Below, piece after piece: positions 27,488-36,159 of a stretch of DNA of 64,000 bases. The DNA lies in NCBI RefSeq assembly GCF_900103125.1, contig NZ_FNJV01000001.1, positions 310,001 through 374,000 of the forward strand, read 5' to 3'. Both the position numbers and the translations under genes were made by a program. This DNA is from Mucilaginibacter sp. OK268 (lineage in GTDB: Bacteria > Bacteroidota > Bacteroidia > Sphingobacteriales > Sphingobacteriaceae). Within the stretch, counting starts at the first letter, position 1. Every line of letters starts with the position of its first letter. A model generated the notes under the pieces. That model was not told the DNA's origin and did not search any database. It saw only the letters and a list, made by a program, of their open reading frames with translations.

Positions 27488-28543
27488 TTATCGAAGATTA
27501 TTTAGGATCTCCAGCATTTTACCTTTGAACCAAGCCGACTTAGTTAGCGCTGTCTTATCAAGATTGAATGTAGCTAAAAAGGTTTTATCAAAACTCTTTT
27601 TATTCTCGTTATCTTTTTTACCCGCCATATCAAAATAGCGATAGAAAACCTCTAAGTCGTCACTTTCCAATGCTTTGATAATTTCAGTCTCTGGCCTTTT
27701 GTCCATCACCGCCTTATTATCATCATTTAAATCAAAATAGGCGCTCCTAGATATTTTGTAATCCTGAACGATGGTCATCAGCTTTGCTTTTTTCTGGCTG
27801 ACCAACTCGGCGATATACGCCTCCCTGTCAAATCCCGCCAACACCTCGGCTATGTTATCGGGGTGGTACAGATAGTTTTCAAAGCAGTAGTAATTCAGGA
27901 TAAAATAATTGGGATACTTCGTTTGTAAGCTAGATATCTCTTTATGTGTTAAAAAATCGCGGTCCCGTATCGCATATTTATCCTGCTCATTTTTTGCCGA
28001 TAGGTAAACTGCCCTGGAATCCGCCAGGCCACGAAACTCTATATTGGACAATGCCATCAGGTTATAGTGAAATGCGTTGGATCCTTCGCAATACACGATC
28101 TTTTTATGTTCGGCCTTTGACTTTTTCAATCGCTGGATTACCCGTTTTAAATGAGTTTCCCAAACTGCCGAAGAACCATCATATTTGATTGCAGCGATAT
28201 CCGCAAAACTCTCCCGGACATTTAGCTGCAGGTCATCATATTCCGTTAGGGCAATGATGGCATCAGGCTGCTTATAATCGTCATCGATTTCCAACTCCTC
28301 CAAAATATTCTGGCCGCCCCCGGGATCAGGGTCGCCTTCACCAGTTCTTAGCGGCAGCAACATATCGAGGATCAGCAGATCGAATTTTTCCTGCAAAAGG
28401 TAATTCTGCGCGGAAATTTGATCGGCAGCAACGACCGTTCTGTTAAGTGTAGCGCCATTGATCATGTCTTTGATCTTGCCAACTTTTATATCATCATCAT
28501 CCACGATCAAAATCGTGAGCGTCAGTTCCATGGCAGTGCTCAT
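27488..28543 (-). CDS. Receiver-DUF4435 (TOPRIM-like) fusion, Detocs-like effector
   Basis: 351 residues. Residues 8-140 are a CheY receiver: acidic D15-D18, phospho-acceptor D60 (LLILDMLLP), T100, K120. Residues about 145-300 match the DUF4435/OLD-TOPRIM pattern: E153 in IVYCEGSNAF, the DxD pair D194/D196 in AIRDRDF, and E222 in YYCFENYLYH, preceded by a Rossmann-like strand. So phosphorylation probably gates a metal-dependent nuclease. It is the third gene of a kinase - receiver - receiver-effector operon and overlaps the second by 4 bp (ATGA). In Detocs anti-phage systems the third protein (DtcC) is likewise receiver plus effector, most often an ATP-cleaving PNP-like domain; here the effector is different. 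The toxic output is inferred. Confidence 0.75.
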   Translation of the reverse strand: MSTAMELTLTILIVDDDDIKVGKIKDMINGATLNRTVVAADQISAQNYLLQEKFDLLILDMLLPLRTGEGDPDPGGGQNILEELEIDDDYKQPDAIIALTEYDDLQLNVRESFADIAAIKYDGSSAVWETHLKRVIQRLKKSKAEHKKIVYCEGSNAFHYNLMALSNIEFRGLADSRAVYLSAKNEQDKYAIRDRDFLTHKEISSLQTKYPNYFILNYYCFENYLYHPDNIAEVLAGFDREAYIAELVSQKKAKLMTIVQDYKISRSAYFDLNDDNKAVMDKRPETEIIKALESDDLEVFYRYFDMAGKKDNENKKSFDKTFLATFNLDKTALTKSAWFKGKMLEILNNLR

Positions 28544-28989
28544 ACAGTCGGAAAATTAGCTTTGATCAGATCCGATAGTTCTTTCCGCCACTTTTCCTCC
28601 TTGCTGACAAAATATACGGTATCCAGGTAGAAAGGTCCGAACTCTTCCCGCAGTTCATGCTTTAGCGTTTGCAATGTTTTGCCATCTCCATAAACGTCGT
28701 AGCCCGTGATCACGATTACCTTTGTTTCCACATCATTCATATCCATCTCATTCAGGATCAGCCGTCCCGCATAGGTTTCGAAGCTGCCCCCGGATTCACC
28801 GGCAACTTTTTCGTAAATATGCATGCTCATATCCAAAAGAATAAGATCATATGCCGCCGACATGATCTCCACCAGTCCTGTCTGGTAAGACTTTTTCCAG
28901 GTGATCGTGGCCCGCGGTGTTAGCCCATTCAAAAAATTTTCGAGGTGCTGATATTTTAGCTCATCATCCTCAACTATTAGTATTTTCAT
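28540..28989 (-). CDS. Single-domain response regulator, Detocs DtcB-like
   Basis: 149 residues, one receiver with a long beta3-alpha3 insertion (about 56-76, EKVAGESGGSFETYAGR). Conserved positions: E7/D8/D9, phospho-acceptor D53 (LILLDMSMH), T95 (VIVITGYD), K130 (YFVSKEEK). No output domain. In Detocs, DtcB is a stand-alone receiver proposed to buffer phosphate and prevent accidental effector activation; position and form fit that role. It overlaps the upstream kinase-like gene by 20 bp and the downstream effector by 4 bp. Confidence 0.75.
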   Translation of the reverse strand: MKILIVEDDELKYQHLENFLNGLTPRATITWKKSYQTGLVEIMSAAYDLILLDMSMHIYEKVAGESGGSFETYAGRLILNEMDMNDVETKVIVITGYDVYGDGKTLQTLKHELREEFGPFYLDTVYFVSKEEKWRKELSDLIKANFPTV

Positions 28990-31900
28990 ATTTTAATCCC
29001 AGGCATTCAAAAGATACCATAAATTTAAGCCGGTGCCCATCCAGCGAGAAATCAAACTTACTGAGTCTGCGGTCCAGGTCATACCGTAATATTTTCTTGA
29101 TTTTGGAGAAACCGGTTCCTTCCTCCTTACTGATATTGCCATCCGATAGCGTCCAGTTGGATTTGATCTTTTCGAGTTTTTCCAACAATTCCTGCTGATC
29201 TATGGATTCCGAAATATTATTTTCGAAAACAAAATACAATCTCTCATCCGCCTCCGATATTGACATACTCGGCGCCATGGCCTCTATTTTCAGATCAGAC
29301 CGCTTGATCATGTTCTCCAGAAAATTACGGATAACATCGATGATATGCTGGTGGTATTCGCCCTTAACGGCAATGGAGGTTTGTATATTTGAATCGATCA
29401 CGAAATTATAGCTCGGGTTAATATTGCTAGTAATTTCCACGCTTGTTTCTGCCAGCATCCGCAACTCGTATTCACCGTCATAACTGCTTTCCGAACGGTT
29501 GAACCATTTGATCACATTGCTGAGCAAGGTGAGGATCTCTGTTTGTGAAAAAGTTACGTTGCTCTTTAGCTCGTACAGATCATTGAAACGGGATAGGTTC
29601 TCAAGCGCCTGATCCAGGTCACTGATCAAATTCACAAATATCGGTTTGATCTCCTGATCGATCTTATACCTGATCACGGTCAGGCAATCTTCCGTTTTGA
29701 CCCAAAGCTCGTTAAAACACATATCAATGAATTCCTCGTAACGGTCCACCTTAGAAATAAACAGCGCCAGCAATTCGGTATCGTCCTCGTAGGAATAATC
29801 AAAAAGGGCAAAAGGCTTGTCCATTCGCCGCTCGGTTTGGGACTGTATCCATTCCTCTTTCAGCGTGGTCGAAATTTCGTCTACCTTTCTTGAAAAGTCG
29901 GCCAGTAGTTCCTGAATTCTTTCGTTACGTTCGCCAGTCAGGCCCAGGCGTTCCTGCCAGTAGTCGTTGTTCCCATACTCACCATCCGTTTGCGCCGTCA
30001 CTAGATTCAGCCTTTCAAACACGCTCCTGATATGGTTTGGCAGAGTTCCATGCCGGATTCTGGTACTCAAATATGCATCAAGCCCGTATTCGTTGTTGGA
30101 GACAAAGTTATCTCTAACCTCCAAAAACATGGTCCTGAAAGAATTATAGACCGGATTATTGTTGAACTTGATCCTTCCTTTACTATCATAATTGACGTAA
30201 AGTACTTTCGCTGTCTGCTTATACTCTTTCTGCTCGGTGAACTTTTGAAGGTCAACTGTTCTATAGAAATATTCCCGGGTTAAATAAGCCTCAGATGTAG
30301 CCGTATTTAGTTTAGTGACTTCTGCCTTTAACTCAGGCCGTAGGAAACTTGCCTTGATCTTTTCGTCATTCACGTAGACCTTGCCCTCATCAATCCGGCC
30401 GATAACCTTACTGATCGCATTTTTTTGTGTCATCAAAGCGATCTCCTGGTTATAACGGACGATATTGTCGCTATCGATCAGCGCCAAACGCTGACAGATA
30501 CGGATACGCTCTTCGTTGACCTTATAAGAACTCTCCATATATTTGGACAGCTGCATGATATCCGGCACACAAACATCACGCAAAAAGTAAACTAACTTAT
30601 CTTTTTCAATATTCGTCTCTATCTGTAAAAACTCACTTGGCAAGGTACAGTTATTGGCCTTCAGGAACAGCTCGTAAGCTTGCTTCACCCGGATCTTTTC
30701 ATTGCTATTGACATTGAAAAATATAGGTAATTCGATCAGCTTCTGCGTGATGCGAATATTTTTAAACTTCCCTTTGATAATCAGGATAACCAAGTTGTTG
30801 ACGTCCATACGCTTCACCCAATGAGGATTGATCAGGTAGGCCTCAACAAAAATGATCAGGGCGTTGGTGTAATCATCAATACTGACAAAAGCAAAGAACA
30901 AGTTGCTCAATACCTCGTAAGAAGCAATGATCGATAAATGATGATTCTTGCTTAGATCTTCGTAAATGGCAATGACATCCTCAAAACGCTTCAGTTGCAA
31001 AAGGCTCCTGCATTCGTACAATTTACTTTTAATGTAAGGGACACTGGTAAATTCATGCGCCTCCCTCGCGTTATAATTGCGATAGAACTGATCATACAAC
31101 CGAACAGTTGCGCTTTCACGATATTGCCTCGACAGCAATTCCATAAACCCCTGCAGCCGTAAAGGCTGACCCAGTAGATTATTGTATAGGCCAGGATTTA
31201 AAAACTTTGAATTGAGGCGCTTTAAAAAGCTATAGTCAATATCCGTAGCCCAATCCAACTGCTCGGCGATCAAGGCGTAAAAATGAAGCCCGATAGGCGA
31301 ATTATTAAACACATAAGAGAGCTTGATGAGATCGATCAGCCCGTTATCGATATTGTCATTCTTGCTATAAATATCATAATAGGTCCTAGCAACCATATTG
31401 GCGATACTGTCGTGCTCCGTTATAGGAACCAATTCCAGGTTCTCTTCCACCAGGGATTTCGCATAGATCTCGTAAAGCTCCAGCACGTTACTTTGTTTAC
31501 CGGATAAATAATCCCTTGCCAAATCCTTGGCAGCCCTGTAATTTCCTATTGTATATTCATCAATGATGCTCAGGACTTCATCGTCAAAATTCATCTGGTC
31601 CGAATGTCCCAGCAGCGACAACACCTGGCGGATAACCACATCGTTGACGCTTGCAGCCAACTTTGCAAAAGCCTCTGCGATAAATGTGTCATGATCACTA
31701 TTCGCCATCAGCACATGCTGGGCAATGCGCAGCACCATTACATAACGGTCGACTATGCTTGCCGTTGTTTCGGTGTATAGAATGTCCGAGTAATTACTAT
31801 ATCTGCGCAGTGAAAAGTAATTTACTTTGAAACGTAGGTAATTCCGGTAACGTTCAGAAAGCCCATACTGGCTTTTGACCTGCATATCCTCCCAGGTGTC

Positions 31901-32500
31901 GCAATAATCGTTGAACTGAAAAAAAGAATATTTCGCTTCCGTTTTAACGCTGTAAAAGTCACCGATGATCTGGGTCATATTGGCGTTCTTCTCATCAACG
32001 TATAAATTACGGGTGTCCCAGTTCCTGGAAGTACCGAACTGGTACTCATCGAGGATCAGGCGGTGTTCTAAAGACCAGTAAGAGATACAGATTTCCCGCT
32101 CGATCCGGTCCAGCAGGCTTCGGCCAGATTCAAAATTACCCAACAGCAGGTTGTGCTCAAAATCCTGTTTCAATTCAACAAAAAGATTGATCAGGTCCGA
32201 TGCACGCAGGATAGCGGCAATCTCCCAGCTCATTTCCTTTTCCAGGGAATCTGAATTATATAAAGGTCTGTCAGCGTTCAATTCCTTGTAAGCCTTCGGC
32301 GCATAGTTGCTACCCAATAAGGCCAACTTAACCAGGCCTCTGAACTGGGAGTTCTCCCGTTCGAACCTTTCCAGAATCTTCATCAAAGAACTAAAATCGC
32401 CAGCATACAATTTCAAAGACTCGATCAGGGAGCGTTTATTGGTTTTGCCATTAAAGAAATTTGTTTTAAAGACAGCATAATTCATATACAATAATACCAT
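28970..32500 (-). CDS. Large helical-repeat sensor with GHKL ATPase domain, Detocs DtcA-like
   Basis: 1176 residues (start at 32485, MNYAVFKTN, also possible). About the first 850 residues are alpha-helical TPR-like repeats with no membrane segment, suiting a cytoplasmic sensor. The C-terminus is a histidine-kinase-type ATPase: N-box IIDVIRNFLENMIKRS (N1059) and G2-box EEGTGFSKIKKIL (1126-1138). The helical hairpin before it (VNLISDLDQALENLSRF) lacks an obvious phospho-acceptor His, and the usual DxGxG G1-box reads FENNISES, so either the His lies elsewhere or signalling is unconventional. It heads a three-gene overlapping operon with two receiver proteins, the layout of the Detocs defence system. 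Confidence 0.7.
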   Translation of the reverse strand: MVLLYMNYAVFKTNFFNGKTNKRSLIESLKLYAGDFSSLMKILERFERENSQFRGLVKLALLGSNYAPKAYKELNADRPLYNSDSLEKEMSWEIAAILRASDLINLFVELKQDFEHNLLLGNFESGRSLLDRIEREICISYWSLEHRLILDEYQFGTSRNWDTRNLYVDEKNANMTQIIGDFYSVKTEAKYSFFQFNDYCDTWEDMQVKSQYGLSERYRNYLRFKVNYFSLRRYSNYSDILYTETTASIVDRYVMVLRIAQHVLMANSDHDTFIAEAFAKLAASVNDVVIRQVLSLLGHSDQMNFDDEVLSIIDEYTIGNYRAAKDLARDYLSGKQSNVLELYEIYAKSLVEENLELVPITEHDSIANMVARTYYDIYSKNDNIDNGLIDLIKLSYVFNNSPIGLHFYALIAEQLDWATDIDYSFLKRLNSKFLNPGLYNNLLGQPLRLQGFMELLSRQYRESATVRLYDQFYRNYNAREAHEFTSVPYIKSKLYECRSLLQLKRFEDVIAIYEDLSKNHHLSIIASYEVLSNLFFAFVSIDDYTNALIIFVEAYLINPHWVKRMDVNNLVILIIKGKFKNIRITQKLIELPIFFNVNSNEKIRVKQAYELFLKANNCTLPSEFLQIETNIEKDKLVYFLRDVCVPDIMQLSKYMESSYKVNEERIRICQRLALIDSDNIVRYNQEIALMTQKNAISKVIGRIDEGKVYVNDEKIKASFLRPELKAEVTKLNTATSEAYLTREYFYRTVDLQKFTEQKEYKQTAKVLYVNYDSKGRIKFNNNPVYNSFRTMFLEVRDNFVSNNEYGLDAYLSTRIRHGTLPNHIRSVFERLNLVTAQTDGEYGNNDYWQERLGLTGERNERIQELLADFSRKVDEISTTLKEEWIQSQTERRMDKPFALFDYSYEDDTELLALFISKVDRYEEFIDMCFNELWVKTEDCLTVIRYKIDQEIKPIFVNLISDLDQALENLSRFNDLYELKSNVTFSQTEILTLLSNVIKWFNRSESSYDGEYELRMLAETSVEITSNINPSYNFVIDSNIQTSIAVKGEYHQHIIDVIRNFLENMIKRSDLKIEAMAPSMSISEADERLYFVFENNISESIDQQELLEKLEKIKSNWTLSDGNISKEEGTGFSKIKKILRYDLDRRLSKFDFSLDGHRLKFMVSFECLGLKYENTNS

Positions 32501-32916
32501 TTTAATATATCAAAATACGAAAAGCCGATTTTCATGGACAAATGGAACAAATTTAATGTAAGTACCATTTTACTGAAATAAGGCAGTTTTTGGACAACAC
32601 TAATGGAACGAACTGGCCTTTAGTTGTGAAGGGGAAGAAAAAAATGGTAAGCTTAAAAGTATTCCTATCAACGTACACAAACACCAGGTTTACCTACCTC
32701 CATGATAGGCTTGAAACAAATTTATGGGTGTAACCTTCAATCATATAAAAACCTAGACATAATATAGTTCCACTTTATGCATTATACGATCAATAAAGGA
32801 TAACTGAACATTATCAAATACACATATCGACTTATTCATTTGCTATAGCTCGCCAGGATATCTAAAACCAAACTATGTTATAGTTTTTAAATTAAATCTG
32901 CATATCACAGCTGTCA
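32501..32916. other. AT-rich intergenic spacer
   Basis: 416 bp between two minus-strand defence operons. No frame with protein-like content, no strong hairpin and no repeat seen. It probably holds the promoter of the three-gene phosphorelay operon near its left edge. Confidence 0.5.
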
Positions 32917-35111
32917 CTAAAATGCATTCCTTATTTTCTTTATTTCATAATTAATAAGCCCGCGACTTTTTAAAGCTTCGTCCGTCAAATTGTTGCATTG
33001 ATTGATAAGAACTTCTGAACTTAGCTCTTCGTTGAGAAATCGCCTTAGCTTATTAATGGCAGAGACAGGAATATCATACTCCATCAAAGCTGCGAGGCTG
33101 GGTGGTAAAAACGTATGCTCTAATGAGCTGGCAAAAAAACTATAATTTCCAAAAGGTATATTATGTTTTTTTAAAACATATTCCTGTAAATCGGAAATCA
33201 CGGAAATCCATTTTGGTAACTTGTAATCAAACCAATGCCTCACAATGTTCAGTATAAAAAAGGCCATTGAGTTGATCCTTGTTTGCTGATCAGGGTAGCG
33301 TTCAATATAGAAGGGGGCATTGATGATGTCGTTTATCAATGCTGAAACAGATTTTAGCTGACTGTATTTTATGGTTAAAACCGCTAAGTGTGCTGCACTC
33401 CGAATATCAGCTTTGTTTTCGCCTGGCTTTAGAAGATTATTCCAAGCCAAATCAATTACAGCCAAAATTTGATCATAAGTTGGATAGGCAGTCCAGTTTA
33501 ACAAATACTGGTACTGGTAGATATTGGCTTCGATCAGTGCAATAATGTTTAACTGACCATCAATATTAATACTGGAATTTTTCCTTAATACTTTTTTTAA
33601 ATCTTCATCCAAATTATTAAAGGCATCCAATTTATGTTTTACATTTTTGTCCACGTCTGCATCATCCAATGCAATCAATATCTCCAACGGCGCATTTTCC
33701 TGGTCAAACAACGGAATATCTACAAATAACTCCATTTGGTCCGGCTGTTTTTCAAAGCGGATTACATTTCCGATAAAATGTTTATTCATCCGCCCAGAAC
33801 GCCCCGCTATATTTTTATAGTCGAAAAAATCGATCTGCTTTGTCCCTTTTTCTTTATCGAAAAGAACAACATTTTTTGCTGAAGTGTTGACCCCCTCAAT
33901 TAGAGTCGATGTACAGAAAAGCCATCTGATTGAGCCGTTGTTAAAAGCATCTACAATGGAACTTCCCAGGTGCCGTGGCAGGGCGCCATGGTGAAATGCC
34001 ACACGAGATTTAATAGCATCAATAAGAGACCACCTCGGATTGATATTTTGCGCGATCCATTCCAGGATGTCCTGGGTTTCCGCCGGGTTATCAATCCCTA
34101 AATTAATCTGATTGTCTTTCTGAATAGCTATAAACTCAATTCCTAGGGTTGTCGCTTTATTAGGTGAGGAACAGTAGATCAGTGTTTGATCATTTAATCC
34201 GGACAAGAAATTGAATAAACCTGCTTTTTTTTGCTGCTTTTTTTCAGTCGCTTTAACTTTACCTGTAATTTCCAGGCTTTTCTCATCTACAGCGACAGTT
34301 GAAAACTCCGTTGGGAACCAGGTCAGATCAAACTTCTCCTTAAAAGAAACAGGAATATTTTGATCATTGGACCAAGCAAGTAAAACTTGTTTGTGAATTT
34401 AAGTAACCTGTTAAATGCCTGATTGAGCGCAATTGCCCTGTCATCGTCTCTGTTCAGACTTAATTTATAAAACTCATCGATCACAAAGAAATCCACGGTT
34501 TCAAAATGCTCGTATTCAACAACCCGCTCGCCCGTGAACAGAAAAATATTGTTTTTTTGCTCGTCCGGGCTTTGGTTGGTAGAAACGATAATCTTATAAA
34601 ATTCCCGATATTTCAATAATTTTTTACGCGTTTCATCCAACAGAGCCAGCGTTGGTTGAATGATCACAATCTGCTTATAGAGCCGACTGGCCACAATTTC
34701 CTCAATCAACAGGCTCTTGCCAAAACTGGTAGGTGCACTTACCACAACCGATTTTTTACTCTGAAGTACTACCGACAAATATTGTTGCTCTTCGTGTAAA
34801 AAAATATCATCCATAAAAGGAGATTTATGATACTCATATCGGAGCAGCGCACTTGTAGACAAATTTTGTGTATCTAAATAAGGATAAAGACCTGCCGCTT
34901 CCGTCAGGTCATTCCAAATGGGTTTGGTATTCTCCTGCAGCCTGGACCAGGCATCCCGTACACGGATGACAATATCACGGCCGTCTCTTTCGTGTTCCTT
35001 GCTTCTTAATAATTGGGAGCAATATTTTGAAAGACTGAAGCTATCGTCGTAATCAATAAACTGCGATTCAGATATGAATTTAATGGCTTCAGGAGTGGTT
35101 TGAAAGGTCAT
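32917..35111 (-). pseudogene. hamB: Hachiman helicase HamB, split by a one-base frameshift
   Basis: The two frames 34323-35111 and 32917-34206 form one superfamily 2 helicase of roughly 735 residues. N-part: Walker A SAPTSFGKS (125-133), motif Ia IQPTLALLDE, motif II VIDEFYK (211-214 DEFY), then LLGP. The frame breaks at about 34366-34369: inserting one base restores GP-N-DQNIPVSFKEKFDLTWF and reads without stops into SGLNDQTLIYCSS of the C-part. That part has TSTLIEGVNTSAKNVV and motif VI IAGRSGRM. It follows hamA with a 4-bp overlap. In Hachiman, HamB surveys DNA and releases HamA to degrade it. The shift is either a real inactivation or a sequencing error in a short homopolymer. Confidence 0.85.
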
Positions 35112-35950
35112 ATCTTTTGCATTAATTTTAGCCTTGCGTCCAATTCTGTGTTTAGCGCATCCTTGTCAGGTACCGGTAAAAGCATTAAAACAATCTCAAC
35201 ATTAACGGAGCCTTTCAACCTGACAAATTCATTATTGAGCTGATTCCACTCAGTAATAAAATCAGAAATACATTGCGGCGTATTGTCATTGTGACCATCA
35301 AATACGCTGCTGTTGTAAGTGCATACCATTGGTATAACGATACTGGAAAATATGACATCAAGCCGTTGGTGTTTATCCATCAAAGCCCGCCAATGCTCAA
35401 TATCGGGAATGTTATTAGGCAGCTTTTTTGAGATTAAACTAAACTCACGACGTAAATAGTCCCCGTTTACGTGTTTGGTAATATCACCAGCCAAATCTCT
35501 GATACCACCGCTCCCGGATTTATATAATTTAGATTCGCCCAGCCATAACTTTTTTTCATCACCATTGATGCTGATTTGAACACCGTCAAAACCATGCGCA
35601 GGTACATTGTGAGAATCTTTAAAATAGATTTTAGATATTAAAGGTACGGTATTATGAAAATCTCGTAGCAGCAAGTGTAAGATCAGTTCACCAAATTCGC
35701 CTCTGGTTTGGTATTTTTCTGTCAGATAAACGGTCTCCGCGGCCTCTTTAAGGCGTTCTATGATTTCGGTGAGGGGGACTTGTTCCCCGCAATGATAGCC
35801 CAAGGCAAATTCTGGAATGACATTTCTGATGACATCTACTAAGGGCACAAAACGGAATTTGTTTTGGTCAAAACCGACATAGTACGCTTTAAGCGTAGCG
35901 TCAGAAATCTTTTCTTCAAGAACTAAATCAGATTTAAACGGCCGAAGCAT
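35108..35950 (-). CDS. hamA: Hachiman effector nuclease HamA (DUF1837)
   Basis: 280 residues. DUF1837 features in order: RGEFGEL (E85/E88), GFDGV (D122), LWLGESKLY (E139-x-K141), forming a PD-(D/E)XK site, then a family-typical IRDLAGDITKH helix. Length fits HamA. In Hachiman systems HamA is held by the HamB helicase and cleaves DNA once released, causing abortive defence. It is directly upstream of hamB with a 4-bp overlap. The preceding 209 bp (35951-36159) are AT-rich and probably carry the promoter. Confidence 0.9.
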   Translation of the reverse strand: MLRPFKSDLVLEEKISDATLKAYYVGFDQNKFRFVPLVDVIRNVIPEFALGYHCGEQVPLTEIIERLKEAAETVYLTEKYQTRGEFGELILHLLLRDFHNTVPLISKIYFKDSHNVPAHGFDGVQISINGDEKKLWLGESKLYKSGSGGIRDLAGDITKHVNGDYLRREFSLISKKLPNNIPDIEHWRALMDKHQRLDVIFSSIVIPMVCTYNSSVFDGHNDNTPQCISDFITEWNQLNNEFVRLKGSVNVEIVLMLLPVPDKDALNTELDARLKLMQKI

Positions 35951-36159
35951 TGGTATTACGATATGTGACAGAAGGTTTATTAAGCATACTCTTTTTTAGA
36001 ATATTTTATAAATATATATAATAAACATCAAAGTCCATATTTTCAGCACACTACGGCTTTTTTACACTCAGCGTCAATATCAAATAAAAAATAAGTTCTC
36101 AATAAAGCCGATAGCCAAAAAAAGTGTTGATTAAAACGCTGTCGACAATTTTCTAATTT

